Positions 9,118-18,195 of a stretch of DNA of 64,000 nucleotides are shown in pieces. Below the pieces are notes generated by a model. That model had not been told where the DNA came from, did no database searches, and worked only from the letters and a program-made list of their open reading frames with translations. The position numbers and the translations under genes are program-made. The stretch lies in the NCBI GenBank assembly GCA_902760645.1, contig CACWHC010000001.1, positions 124,001-188,000 of the forward strand. The letters run 5' to 3'. This stretch comes from an uncultured bacterium. Lineage in GTDB: Bacteria; Cyanobacteriota; Vampirovibrionia; Gastranaerophilales; Gastranaerophilaceae. Each line of letters begins with the position of its first letter. Positions within the stretch are counted from its first letter, which is position 1.

Positions 9118-9522
9118 TTATACTCTCTTCTGAATTTCCAGCATTTCTCTTTCAATCTCTTCGGGCTTCAACGTTTCTTTAAAGCTGTTAATACCGTCAT
9201 CAGCATATCGGCTTTTTCTTTTGGAATTCAAAATATTATATGATACTTTTCTCCAACTACTACCGACTCTGTCCAACACACTCGCGAAAATACCTTTTTT
9301 ATCTTTATTGGAAATCACGACTCTTGTTCTGCCATGAAAATCAGTTGTCATTTCTGCAGTAACGTTACGTCCCAAATATTTTTTTGAGTATATTCCAACC
9401 GTATCAGTTTTACCTGAACCATCCATAATTGACTCGCTTGCAGCAGCATTTCTGACTCTTTTTAAACCTTCTCCGAGGGTCTTAGGTGCATACATGCTCT
9501 TTATTAATCTGTAGATTTTCAT
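9118..9522 (-). CDS. Hypothetical protein, 134 residues
   Basis: Basic protein with no recognised domain, signal peptide or membrane helix. The middle has a beta-rich stretch (RNVTAEMTTDFHGRTRVVIS) and the C-terminus is a charged helix (EEIEREMLEIQKRV). AGGAG precedes the ATG. The gene lies 21 bases downstream of nothing transcribed in the same direction except the nitrilase, whose start is just beyond its stop, so these two may share a transcript with it upstream. Probably lineage-specific. Confidence 0.7.
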   Translation of the reverse strand: MKIYRLIKSMYAPKTLGEGLKRVRNAAASESIMDGSGKTDTVGIYSKKYLGRNVTAEMTTDFHGRTRVVISNKDKKGIFASVLDRVGSSWRKVSYNILNSKRKSRYADDGINSFKETLKPEEIEREMLEIQKRV

Positions 9523-9606
9523 ACAATTCTCCTATGTATTGGTATTTGCGGATACAAAAAACGTAAATTTATATTTTTGCTAGTTTATTAAAAAATATTT
9601 AACATA

Positions 9607-10407
9607 TTACATACTCTCTATAATTTTTACAATTAATGATTTAAATTTGACCTTTGCTTTATCAGCAGCCTTTATTACATCCTCATGCGAAAGTCTTTCA
9701 CCCTCTGAAGTACTTGCAGGGTTAGATATACAACTTATTCCAAGAACATTTAATCCGCAATAATTTGCAACTATAGCTTCCGGAACGGTAGACATCCCAA
9801 CGGCATCAGCACCTAAAATGCTTGCCATTCTTATTTCTGCCGGAGTTTCATAAGACGGTCCGGAATTTGCGAAATAAATGCCCTCTTTTAAACTAATATT
9901 TAAGTCTGCGGCACACTTTTTAGCAAGTTCTATAAGATATTTCTTATAAATTTCCGTCATATCAGGGAAACGCTCGCCAAGGGTGTCATCATTTCTGCCG
10001 ACAAGAGGATTTGCACCCATAAAATTAATATGATCAGTGATTAACATTAAATCACCTGCTTTAAAATCTTTATTTATACCACCTGCGGCATTAGTGAGGA
10101 TGAGATTTTTCACACCCAGTTTTTTCATTACTTTAACGGGATAAGTAATTTCACTCATAGTATGACCTTCGTAAAAATGGTTTCTGCCCTGCATCATAAC
10201 AACTTTTCTACCGGCAATTTTTGCAAATACAAGTCTGCCTTTATGACCTTTTACTGTAGACTTTATGAAATTCGGGATGTCATTATAGGAAATTGCAATA
10301 TCACAATATTCATCCGCCAATTCACCAAGACCCGAACCTAGTATTATACCTGTCTCAGGTTTGAAATCTTTTATATAACTTTCTATATATCTGATTGTTT
10401 CTTCCAT
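9607..10407 (-). CDS. punA: Purine nucleoside phosphorylase
   Basis: Cleaves purine (deoxy)nucleosides with phosphate to the free base and (deoxy)ribose-1-phosphate. The 266 residues carry the trimeric PNP signatures: GIILGSGLGELA near residue 20, GRNHFYEGH near residue 75, LTNAAGGIN near residue 104 and a C-terminal AVGMSTVPEAIVA. AGGAG lies eight bases before the start. Together with upp downstream on the other strand it suggests active nucleobase salvage. The trimeric class tends to prefer guanosine and inosine; that preference is from the family, not seen here. Confidence 0.95.
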   Translation of the reverse strand: MEETIRYIESYIKDFKPETGIILGSGLGELADEYCDIAISYNDIPNFIKSTVKGHKGRLVFAKIAGRKVVMMQGRNHFYEGHTMSEITYPVKVMKKLGVKNLILTNAAGGINKDFKAGDLMLITDHINFMGANPLVGRNDDTLGERFPDMTEIYKKYLIELAKKCAADLNISLKEGIYFANSGPSYETPAEIRMASILGADAVGMSTVPEAIVANYCGLNVLGISCISNPASTSEGERLSHEDVIKAADKAKVKFKSLIVKIIESM

Positions 10408-10453
10408 AAAACTCCTATTTAAACGACCATTTTGTTAAAATTCACACAAAAAA

Positions 10454-10485
10454 ACACAAGCCGTTAAATATCAAAAAGCTTGTGT
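10454..10485 (-). terminator. Terminator of rpoZ
   Basis: On the minus strand ACACAAGC and GCTTGTGT form an eight-base stem with a 16-base loop, followed by a T-rich run. Confidence 0.7.
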
Positions 10486-10493
10486 CCTTTTAA

Positions 10494-10733
10494 TTAACCT
10501 ACTAATCTGTTATCATCAGCTTCGGAAGCTTTGACCATAATAGCGTGTTCCACAGGATTTTCTCTTGTATAACCTGTTTCGAAATTTTCTTCAAAAACGA
10601 AATCATCATGAGCTTTTTTAGCCTGATTTTCATCAACTAATTTTTTTGCAAGTTCAGCAATTTCATAAACTAACTGATATCTGTTTTCTGTATTTTCGTT
10701 CAATTCCCATGCTACTTTTATAATCTGATCCAT
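10494..10733 (-). CDS. rpoZ: Probable RNA polymerase omega subunit
   Basis: A 79-residue acidic protein. The segment NRYQLVYEIAELAKKL near residue 16 matches the conserved helix of omega (…RYRL/ITVQVANRAK in cyanobacterial forms) and NPVEHAIMVKASE near residue 60 matches the following AI.EM.. helix. Omega helps fold and hold the beta' subunit, which in this organism is two polypeptides. GAGAGG precedes the start and a terminator follows, so it is transcribed alone. The resemblance is by eye and the sequence is divergent; a lineage-specific small protein is the alternative. Confidence 0.7.
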   Translation of the reverse strand: MDQIIKVAWELNENTENRYQLVYEIAELAKKLVDENQAKKAHDDFVFEENFETGYTRENPVEHAIMVKASEADDNRLVG

Positions 10734-10810
10734 TGTAAACCTCTCATTTCTGTTTCAAGATAAATCAATCATATAATATAAATAAAATTTTCGCAAGTAG
10801 TAATATTTCA

Positions 10811-10819
10811 TGCTATAAT
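10811..10819 (+). promoter_or_regulatory. Extended -10 promoter of the MCE gene, leaderless
   Basis: TGC followed by TATAAT (10814-10819) and exactly six bases before the ATG at 10826; no ribosome-binding sequence fits between. The expected transcript start coincides with the first base of the gene. Confidence 0.6.
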
Positions 10820-10825
10820 TAGACT

Positions 10826-11527
10826 ATGAATTCAAAAAACAAACTCAGATTATTTATAGGACTTGAGCTTTTGCTATGGCTTTTTATAATTGTTTTTTGC
10901 GTTGGTGCCATAAAATTTTATTCTGCCAAAAAACAAGGTGAATTAAGAACCTACAGAATTTTTATGCAGGACGTAGACGGACTTATAGAAGGTTCTTCAG
11001 TCAGACTAATGGGTGTCCCTATAGGATACGTCAAACATATAAGTATAGTACAGGACCACGTATATGTAAAATTTGTACTTACAAATAAAGATATTCAACT
11101 GCCACAGGGTGTGATTGCAACAGTCGAATTTAACGGTATGGCAGGCTCAAAGTCATTAGAACTTTACCCGCCGGATGAAGTTTCAGAAGCCAGCGGCAAC
11201 CTTGTTGTAATAAAAAAGACTAACCGTCTTGGTGCGGCTTTAGGATTATTTGATGACATGTTTGCGAAATTTGATTCCATATTAGTTCGATGCAATCATT
11301 TTTCCAGTCGGGTTGAAAATATTATGCCGCATGTGCAAAATCCTTCTACGGATCCGGTTGGAGATGCGGATAAATCACTCGGCATTTTGAATAATGCAAT
11401 TGAAGACATTAATGATAAGAGATTAAACCTTAAAAAAAGGTTATCTCCGATATTTCCTAAAAATAAAACCCCGGAAGGAATTGAAGAAAATAATGCAGAC
11501 GGAGAAATAAATTATGAACAAGAATAA
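10826..11527 (+). CDS. MCE/MlaD-family lipid-transport protein
   Basis: One N-terminal membrane helix (residues about 9-30) anchors a periplasmic MCE domain that begins near FMQDVDGLIEGSSVRLMG and ends around FNGMAGSKSLELYPP. Such proteins form hexameric rings that shuttle phospholipids or sterols between inner and outer membranes. The C-terminal ~80 residues are charged and probably disordered. The MlaE permease and MlaF ATPase partners are not next to it; instead it overlaps upp by 14 bases, an odd pairing. The 233-residue length fits a single-domain MlaD rather than a multi-domain MCE. Confidence 0.87.
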   Translation: MNSKNKLRLFIGLELLLWLFIIVFCVGAIKFYSAKKQGELRTYRIFMQDVDGLIEGSSVRLMGVPIGYVKHISIVQDHVYVKFVLTNKDIQLPQGVIATVEFNGMAGSKSLELYPPDEVSEASGNLVVIKKTNRLGAALGLFDDMFAKFDSILVRCNHFSSRVENIMPHVQNPSTDPVGDADKSLGILNNAIEDINDKRLNLKKRLSPIFPKNKTPEGIEENNADGEINYEQE

Positions 11528-12164
11528 TGTAAGGTTAATATCGAATCCTGTTATACTGCAAAATTTATGTACAATGCGTGATAAATCCACTTCAAGTCAA
11601 GATGTCAGGATTGCGACAAGAAAAATTACAAGATGTTTGTTATATGAAGCAGCCAAAAATCTTCCGCTTGTGGATAAAGAAATTGCGACTCCCATTGCTA
11701 CTTTTACGACAAAAACAATTGATTCGGATATAAATTTGATTATATCTCCGATATTAAGAGCCGGTCTTATTTTTACCGACGAAGCAATAGATATCTTACC
11801 GCAGGCTTGCATACGCCATATCGGGATGTACAGAGATGAAAAGACTCTGAAACCAATCTGGTACTACAATAAAGTTCCTATGGAAGCAAAAAATCCCGAA
11901 AAATGCTACATTTATATTACGGACCCTATGCTTGCAACCGGAAATTCTCTTTTAGAAGCAATAAAATTATATGCGGACAAAGGTATTCCCGTTAAAAATA
12001 TCAAATGTATCTGTATAATAGCAGCTCCTGAAGGAATAGAACGAATACAAAAAGCTTATCCTGATATTGAAATCATAACAGCGGCTATTGATGACGGCTT
12101 AAATGATAAAGGGTATATTATTCCCGGAATGGGTGATGCAGGAGATAGGATATTCAACACATAA
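11514..12164 (+). CDS. upp: Uracil phosphoribosyltransferase
   Basis: Joins uracil and PRPP to give UMP in pyrimidine salvage. The 216-residue protein shows the UPRTase pattern: ISPILRAGLIF near residue 80, IGMYRDEKT near residue 103, the PRPP-binding loop YITDPMLATGNSL near residue 138, and the C-terminal uracil-binding IPGMGDAGDRIF. Its start overlaps the MCE gene by 14 bases, so it is probably translated by coupling. A strong terminator follows directly. Confidence 0.96.
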   Translation: MNKNNVRLISNPVILQNLCTMRDKSTSSQDVRIATRKITRCLLYEAAKNLPLVDKEIATPIATFTTKTIDSDINLIISPILRAGLIFTDEAIDILPQACIRHIGMYRDEKTLKPIWYYNKVPMEAKNPEKCYIYITDPMLATGNSLLEAIKLYADKGIPVKNIKCICIIAAPEGIERIQKAYPDIEIITAAIDDGLNDKGYIIPGMGDAGDRIFNT

Positions 12165-12168
12165 AAAA

Positions 12169-12190
12169 AGAGGTTAAAACCTCTTTTTTT
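12169..12190. terminator. Terminator between upp and the convergent hypothetical gene
   Basis: AGAGGTT at 12169-12175 and AACCTCT at 12178-12184 flanked by A-run and T-run on both sides, so it can work in either direction. Confidence 0.85.
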
Positions 12191-12191
12191 A

Positions 12192-12593
12192 TTAAACTGA
12201 ATATCTTTTTGCCATTTTTCTGAAGGATTTTTCGTTGATTTTGTCTACTAATCCAAAAGATGAATGATACCCTCTTGTAAGACTCTTTCGCGGTAATAAA
12301 TTAAACACATCTGCGATTTCTGCACCAACTGAGCCTTCTTTTACTCGACTAATCATGATTTTATAAAGAGGTTCACCATGATAATGTACAGGGTCTTTTG
12401 AACCTGCTCTTGTAGATACCTGTCTTACAATAACGTCATGACCATCCAATAGTCTTTCTAATGAAGGAGAATCAAACTGCATCAGAGTATCCAAAAGTCT
12501 CGGATTCCAATTTGAACCTTTAATTTTTACCTGACCGTTAAAACTTGGTTTATTTACATTTACGGGCATTACTCCAACCGGGGCTATATACAT
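12192..12593 (-). CDS. Hypothetical protein, 133 residues
   Basis: No recognised domain. The N-terminus is MYIAPVGVMPVNVNKPSFNG, neither a signal peptide nor a membrane helix; the SFNG motif resembles SFKG near the start of the large protein at 22940-25444. The C-terminal half is rich in basic residues and has a conserved-looking GEPLYKIMISRV segment. AAGGAG precedes the ATG at a good distance. Probably lineage-specific; function unknown. Confidence 0.68.
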   Translation of the reverse strand: MYIAPVGVMPVNVNKPSFNGQVKIKGSNWNPRLLDTLMQFDSPSLERLLDGHDVIVRQVSTRAGSKDPVHYHGEPLYKIMISRVKEGSVGAEIADVFNLLPRKSLTRGYHSSFGLVDKINEKSFRKMAKRYSV

Positions 12594-12689
12594 ATATATT
12601 TTTCTCCTTTATCTCTTAGTATGCAATATTAAAGCATGAACAAAAATATTTTTGCTATTTTTTCCCAAATTGCATAAAATTTCTTAACA

Positions 12690-12698
12690 TGTTATTAT
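12690..12698 (+). promoter_or_regulatory. Extended -10 promoter, leaderless
   Basis: TGT followed by TATTAT (12693-12698) and exactly six bases to the ATG at 12705, with no ribosome-binding site. Confidence 0.55.
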
Positions 12699-12704
12699 TG
12701 CCGT

Positions 12705-13199
12705 ATGTACGAAGTAAAAAAACAAATATATCCTGAACTTACAAAAAATCAAAAATCGGCAATATGTAATTTTTTAAGAGCATTAGTCAAAAAATCCGAA
12801 GATTTGAACGCAGATGAGATTTTAAATAAATTTATTGACGACGAAAAATACTACCTTGAAATAAGTGCATCGCGATTTGAATTTCTTTCGGAATTATTGT
12901 ATGACAATACTTTTCTTGCAGACACTGAATTGTATATAAAAGAATGCAAAAAATATTATGATTATAAAAAGAAACAAGAACCGCTAAAACAGGCGAAAAA
13001 AGAATTTGAAAAAAAGATGAGAAAACAAGCTCAGGATTTTAAGATGGGAAAAGAACCCCCAACTCAAAAACAGTTATATTACTACGATAAATTATGCCAA
13101 AAATATAATATTGAGAAAAAAGAGTTATCCTCAAAACTGGAAGCACGGGACGAAATAGATAAAATTATTACCGAACACGAAAATGATAACTCTCTTTAA
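12705..13199 (+). CDS. Hypothetical charged protein, 164 residues
   Basis: Lys/Glu-rich, predicted all helical, no signal peptide or membrane segment. The C-terminal PPTQKQLYYYDKLCQKYN segment resembles the short 'T-K-Q-..-Y-I-..-L' helix found at the ends of several DNA-processing and replication-associated proteins, but this is too weak for a functional call. It starts six bases after a -10 box with no ribosome-binding site and ends about 50 bases before nadE. Confidence 0.68.
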   Translation: MYEVKKQIYPELTKNQKSAICNFLRALVKKSEDLNADEILNKFIDDEKYYLEISASRFEFLSELLYDNTFLADTELYIKECKKYYDYKKKQEPLKQAKKEFEKKMRKQAQDFKMGKEPPTQKQLYYYDKLCQKYNIEKKELSSKLEARDEIDKIITEHENDNSL

Positions 13200-13250
13200 C
13201 AGTATTGTTTATAATATAATAGAACTGCAAAATACCTGAAAGGGAACAGT

Positions 13251-15212
13251 ATGAACAGTAAGATTTACGAATTAACCGATTTAATAGACAAAGATTTAGC
13301 AGAGGATATATATACACAAAATGAAAGAAAAGAACTCGCAAACAGGATAAAACCTATGTTATCTGCTGATGCAATAGTACTTGCACAGGCAAATCCGATT
13401 CCCGGAAATGTAAAATATAATGCTTTAAAAGCAAAAAAATGGATAAATTGGGCAGAACTTTTGGGTGTCAAAACGATTATTTTCCCCGAAACTTTTTTAA
13501 TGGGGATTCCTTTCGGCGATTATATGCTAAAATTTCCGGTTGTTGTTGAGGAGTGCAGAGAATGGCTTGAGGCAATAGCTCAGACTGTAAAAAATACAAA
13601 AGTAATTATCGGGTTTGTAGAGTTTAATAATTCCGATAAGGGTAAAAAGTATTATAATTCGGTCGCTGTTTTATCTGACGAAAAAATTGAAAGAATAGTA
13701 AGAAAAACATTATTGCCAAATTATTCAGAATTAAATGATTACAGATATTTTGAGAGTTCACCCGTGAACAGTCAAAACAGAATTACTGATATTAACGGCA
13801 GGAAAGCAGGCATCATAGTATGTGAAGACGGCTGGAATGATTTTGATTTCTTTGACAGAAATTTATACAATGTTGATCCTGTAGAAACAGTCGTAAATGA
13901 ACAGCATCCTGATTATTTAATTAACTGTTCAGCATCAATAACAAGAGCAAAAAAAGAACAGTTAAAACACAATATGCTTTCTTTTGCCGCAAAAAAACAT
14001 CACACTCCGATTGTATATGTAAATCAGGTAGGTTCTGCCGATTGTGTTTCTTACGAAGGAGCAGGCAGAATTTACGGCAAAAACGGGGAATTGATATACA
14101 GGGCAAAATCTTATGAAGAACAGTTTTTTATAGCGGATGTTTTTGACTGTAACGGGAAAATTTATCCTTTGCCTAACGGTCTGGAAAAAACCTTGAATTC
14201 TCAAAAAGAGTTTACACTTGATCATGAACCTGATTTAGAAAGGACATATAAAACAATAATTCAATCAATTCGTGATTATTTCAAAAAAACAGGATTCAAA
14301 CATGCCTGTTTGGGTTTATCGGGCGGATTAGATTCTACTGTTTGTGCAGTATTGCTTACTGATGCTTTGGGAAAAGAAAATGTATTCGGCATAAGTATGC
14401 CTTCAAAAATTACAAGTAGTGAAAGCAAAAATGATGCACGGGATTTAGCATCAAATTTGGAAATAAATTTTCTTGAAGTACCTATAGGAGACATGTTCAA
14501 TGTAACCAGAGAAAAGTTCGATAATATGTTCTCTCAGATTGAAGAAAAATGGGATTTCAGATACAAGCAGTCTTTTACAAACGATAATATTCAGGCACGT
14601 TCGAGGGCAACAATACTTTGGGGAATTGCAAACGAATTTGACAGATGTTTAACTATTGCGACTTCGGACAAGTCAGAAGCATATATGGGATATGCAACAA
14701 TTAACGGTGATATGTCAGGAGGGTATGCCCCTATTGCTGATGTTACCAAAACCAAACTATTTGCACTTGCGAAATGGATGAATGAAAACAGGGAGCAAAA
14801 AAATGCTATTCCTCAGTCAATTATCGAAAAACGTCCGGGTGCTGAATTGGCTATTAATCCAAAAACAGGGAAACCTCTTTTGGCAGAAGAAGCTCTGATG
14901 CCTTATGAATTTTTGGATGAAATTATTTGGCGTGTGGAAAACCTTAATCAGTCTGTAAATGATATGATTGATGCAGAATTTCTGTACGAGAAAGAAAACA
15001 CTTTATCAAAAGAACAAAAAATAGAATGGTTGGAAAAATTCTTCCGCAGAATGTCAACAGCAATTTATAAGTGGTCAATATTACCGCCTTCCCCAATAGT
15101 GGATGCACGTTCCATTAACAAAGCAGAATATCATCAGCCGATTGTTTCTTCGGGAATAAATTACAAAAAGACAAGTTTTGAAGAGAAATTATCAATGCTA
15201 AATGCTGATTAA
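13251..15212 (+). CDS. nadE: Glutamine-dependent NAD+ synthetase
   Basis: Makes NAD+ from deamido-NAD+, ATP and glutamine, the last step of NAD synthesis. The 653-residue protein has both domains of the glutamine-using form: an N-terminal nitrilase-fold glutaminase with Glu80 (FPETF), a Lys in VRKTLLPNY and Cys near residue 191 (IIVCEDGW), then the synthetase with the ATP P-loop SGGLDST near residue 357 and ATSDKSEAYMGY near residue 470. GAAAGGGA precedes the start. It converges on mutL with a four-base overlap of stop codons. Confidence 0.96.
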   Translation: MNSKIYELTDLIDKDLAEDIYTQNERKELANRIKPMLSADAIVLAQANPIPGNVKYNALKAKKWINWAELLGVKTIIFPETFLMGIPFGDYMLKFPVVVEECREWLEAIAQTVKNTKVIIGFVEFNNSDKGKKYYNSVAVLSDEKIERIVRKTLLPNYSELNDYRYFESSPVNSQNRITDINGRKAGIIVCEDGWNDFDFFDRNLYNVDPVETVVNEQHPDYLINCSASITRAKKEQLKHNMLSFAAKKHHTPIVYVNQVGSADCVSYEGAGRIYGKNGELIYRAKSYEEQFFIADVFDCNGKIYPLPNGLEKTLNSQKEFTLDHEPDLERTYKTIIQSIRDYFKKTGFKHACLGLSGGLDSTVCAVLLTDALGKENVFGISMPSKITSSESKNDARDLASNLEINFLEVPIGDMFNVTREKFDNMFSQIEEKWDFRYKQSFTNDNIQARSRATILWGIANEFDRCLTIATSDKSEAYMGYATINGDMSGGYAPIADVTKTKLFALAKWMNENREQKNAIPQSIIEKRPGAELAINPKTGKPLLAEEALMPYEFLDEIIWRVENLNQSVNDMIDAEFLYEKENTLSKEQKIEWLEKFFRRMSTAIYKWSILPPSPIVDARSINKAEYHQPIVSSGINYKKTSFEEKLSMLNAD

Positions 15213-17023
15213 GAATTTCTCTGAAACCAACCTGCAAGCTCTTTGTGCGGAATAATTTTATTTACGGGACGACCATGCGGACATGTGTATGGCATTTTTG
15301 TAGTACGCCATTTTTTAATTATTTCCTGCATTTGCCATAATGATAATTTCTGTCCCGCTTTAACAGAAGCTTTGCAGGCGGTTGTTTTTAATATGTGTTC
15401 TTCCAGTCCGTCAATATCACCCTCAATATTATCTAAAATGTCACTCAATATTTCTTTCGGATTAACTTTTGATAACAACATGGGAACTTTTCTGAATACA
15501 AGCTCGGTATCTGAAGTAAATTCTATACCATAACCAAAACGTTCAAATTTATCCGTATTTTCTTTTATAATTTCAGCCTCGCTTGCAGAAACAGTTAATA
15601 CATCTGAGATAAATACCAGTTGAGATGCGATTTCTTTTTCTGATTTTAATTTTTCGTAATTATATCTTTCCTCTGCAATATGCTGATCAACAATCTCTAA
15701 CCCGTCTTCTAACTCAATTAAAATATACGTATTTTTATATTGACCTACAATAACATCTTCCGGTTCTACAGATTTGTGTTCTGATTCAAAAAAGCGACTT
15801 TGACTTGCATGAGAAGTCGTATTAAAATTTGGAATTTCAGGTTTACGAATACTTCCGTCAAACTCCTCTTTTACATACATATCATCATTTTGTTTATCAA
15901 AAATCACATCAGAAACCTGCTCTTTTTGGGGAAACAAAGAAACCACATTATCATTAACCGTACCTTCTGAATTATCAATATTATCAGACTTTGGCAGCGG
16001 TTTATACTCCGGAGTTTCCGGTTTATCAATTTCTTTATAATTCGAAAGTCCGCCTATAATACTCGCCATTATAAAATTAAATATTTGATTTACGTTTCTG
16101 TATCGAACCTCTTTTTTAGACGGATGAACATTGACATCAACATCACAAGGCGGTATTTGCAAATTTAAAACAACAAAAGGATACTTACCATTCGCCATTA
16201 AATCTCTGTATGCCATATCAATAGCCTTTTGAAATACGGGACATTTTACGGTTCTTGAATTTATATAAATATGATAATCTTTTTTACTTGAACGGGTATA
16301 ATCAGGAGTACTTACATAACCGTATATCTTTAATCCGGCTAACTCATCAGTTTTTAAGACTTCTTTCAAATTATCGGTTACGGACTGTGAAAATATTTCT
16401 TTAAGATTACGTTTTAAATCACCTTGTGCGGTAGTTTTTAAAACAGTTTTTCCGTTTTTCTTCAATTCAAATGCTATGTCAGGATTAATTATAGCTATAG
16501 ATTGAACCATTTCCTGAATATATGAAAATTCGGTGTTCGGGTTTCTTAAAAATTTCAGACGTGCCGGAATATTATAAAACAAATCTTTTACTTCCATAAT
16601 CGTACCCACGGCACAACCTGACGGAACCTGTTTAACCTCCGAATTTTCACAAACAACCTTTGTACCGTTATCAAAATCTTTTGTTCTTGTAGTACAGGTA
16701 AGTTTAGATATGGATATTATACTTGATAAGGCTTCCCCTCTAAATCCAAGTGTTTCTATATCAAACAAATCTTCTTCACTTGCGATTTTACTGGTAGCAT
16801 GTTTGGAAAACGCAAGCATTATATCGTCAGGATGTATTCCGGAACCATTATCGGCAACACGAATATTTCTGCATTCATTAGTTATTTCTACACTGATTTT
16901 TGTAGCACCTGCATCAACAGAATTTTCCATAAGTTCTTTTACAACCGATGCCGGTCTTTCTATAACCTCTCCTGCCGCAATTTGATTTATTATATTTTTT
17001 GATAACTGTTTGATACGTCCCAT
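15209..17023 (-). CDS. mutL: DNA mismatch repair protein MutL (endonuclease type)
   Basis: Links mismatch recognition by MutS to strand incision. The N-terminal GHKL ATPase has VKELMENSVDAG with catalytic Glu30 and Mg-binding Asn34, then NGSGI and GFRGEAL. The C-terminal domain holds the endonuclease metal site as DQHIAEERYNYE (normally DQHA; here Ile replaces Ala), plus ACKASVKAG and CPHGRPV. It should therefore nick DNA itself, as expected for an organism without MutH. I chose ATG 17023 to match the family start (MGRI), with GAGGGG ten bases upstream; in-frame ATGs at 17032 and 17047 are possible. About 604 residues. Confidence 0.95.
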   Translation of the reverse strand: MGRIKQLSKNIINQIAAGEVIERPASVVKELMENSVDAGATKISVEITNECRNIRVADNGSGIHPDDIMLAFSKHATSKIASEEDLFDIETLGFRGEALSSIISISKLTCTTRTKDFDNGTKVVCENSEVKQVPSGCAVGTIMEVKDLFYNIPARLKFLRNPNTEFSYIQEMVQSIAIINPDIAFELKKNGKTVLKTTAQGDLKRNLKEIFSQSVTDNLKEVLKTDELAGLKIYGYVSTPDYTRSSKKDYHIYINSRTVKCPVFQKAIDMAYRDLMANGKYPFVVLNLQIPPCDVDVNVHPSKKEVRYRNVNQIFNFIMASIIGGLSNYKEIDKPETPEYKPLPKSDNIDNSEGTVNDNVVSLFPQKEQVSDVIFDKQNDDMYVKEEFDGSIRKPEIPNFNTTSHASQSRFFESEHKSVEPEDVIVGQYKNTYILIELEDGLEIVDQHIAEERYNYEKLKSEKEIASQLVFISDVLTVSASEAEIIKENTDKFERFGYGIEFTSDTELVFRKVPMLLSKVNPKEILSDILDNIEGDIDGLEEHILKTTACKASVKAGQKLSLWQMQEIIKKWRTTKMPYTCPHGRPVNKIIPHKELAGWFQRNS

Positions 17024-17132
17024 AACATTCATACCCCTCGCAATCACTAATTTACATCAAATAAAATTTCATCTAAACGTTTGATTACAAATTTGAAACA
17101 TTTCTATAAGATTGTATGGTGACAATAACATT

Positions 17133-18026
17133 ATGCAAGGGAAGAGGGATAAGTTGGCAAGAATAAAAACCAATACAAAATTAAAACCGTCAAAGAATGC
17201 TGATTTACAGGTAGTCAAACCTGTAAAAACAACAAAATACAGTGATATTAACCTTAATGCATGGAAGGATTACCCTCATGTTTTGACGGATACTTTATGG
17301 CAGTTCCCTGCCAGATTAAGAGAACACGGTCATTCAAACGAATACCACGGGAATTATATTCCTCAAATTGCACAACAAATGTATGAAAGATATACCAAGA
17401 AAAATGATATTGTACTTGATTTGTTTTTCGGTTCAGGCACAAGCGGTATAGAAGCTGTTAATATGGGCAGACGCTGCATTGGGGTAGAATTAAAAGACGA
17501 ATTAGCTGAAAGTGTTTCTGAAAAGTTTACTCCGAAACAGTTAGTTACGGATGTAAACATAATTTGTGCAGATTCTGCTTCTCAGCTTGCTGTAGATAAA
17601 GTAAAAGCAAGATTAGACATTATGGGAGAAGAAAAAGCTCAGTTTCTTATGCTTCACCCACCTTATGATGATATAATCAAATTTTCGGATAAAAAAGAAG
17701 ATTTATCCAACTGTGCATCAACAGAAGAATTTTATGATTTATTTGAAAAAGTCGCCAAAAACGGCTATGATTTACTGGAAAAAGGCAGATTTGCCTGCCT
17801 GATTATCGGGGACAGCTATAAAAATTCCGAAGTGCAGCCTCTTGGATTTGAATGTATGAACAGAATGAGAAAATTAGGCTTCAAGTTAAAGTCCACCATT
17901 GTTAAAGATATTCAGGGAAACGAAAGAGGAAAAGGTAAAGATGCTCATTTATGGAGATACAGAGCACTAGCAGGAGGTTTCAGTATATTTACCCACGAAT
18001 ATATATTTGTATTTCAAAAAGTTTAA
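17133..18026 (+). CDS. Putative orphan DNA methyltransferase
   Basis: A 297-residue protein with an AdoMet-binding motif DLFFGSGTSGIEA near residue 98 and a catalytic-type motif HPPYDD near residue 185, in the order expected for amino-methyltransferases of DNA (N6-adenine or N4-cytosine). The first residue of motif IV is His rather than the usual Asp, Asn or Ser, which is unusual. The C-terminal region ends in a hydrophobic strand FTHEYIFVFQK. No restriction enzyme or specificity gene lies nearby. ATG 17133 is the best start although its ribosome-binding site is weak; TTG 17112 is also in frame. An RNA or protein target cannot be excluded. Confidence 0.75.
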   Translation: MQGKRDKLARIKTNTKLKPSKNADLQVVKPVKTTKYSDINLNAWKDYPHVLTDTLWQFPARLREHGHSNEYHGNYIPQIAQQMYERYTKKNDIVLDLFFGSGTSGIEAVNMGRRCIGVELKDELAESVSEKFTPKQLVTDVNIICADSASQLAVDKVKARLDIMGEEKAQFLMLHPPYDDIIKFSDKKEDLSNCASTEEFYDLFEKVAKNGYDLLEKGRFACLIIGDSYKNSEVQPLGFECMNRMRKLGFKLKSTIVKDIQGNERGKGKDAHLWRYRALAGGFSIFTHEYIFVFQKV

Positions 18027-18048
18027 TAATTACAATCCCGAACACAAA

Positions 18049-18080
18049 AAATAACCCTTTTTTAAAAAGGGTTATTTTTA
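18049..18080 (+). terminator. Terminator of the methyltransferase gene
   Basis: AATAACCCTTTT pairs with AAAAGGGTTATT, followed by TTTATTTT. Confidence 0.85.
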
Positions 18081-18195
18081 TTTTAAACTAAAATAAACAT
18101 GTAAAGAATTGTAAACATATCAGGGGCGTGTGAAATTGGGCGTTTTGATATTTTTTTATATATACAAGAGAGTATAAGAAGAAAGAGAGATTATT

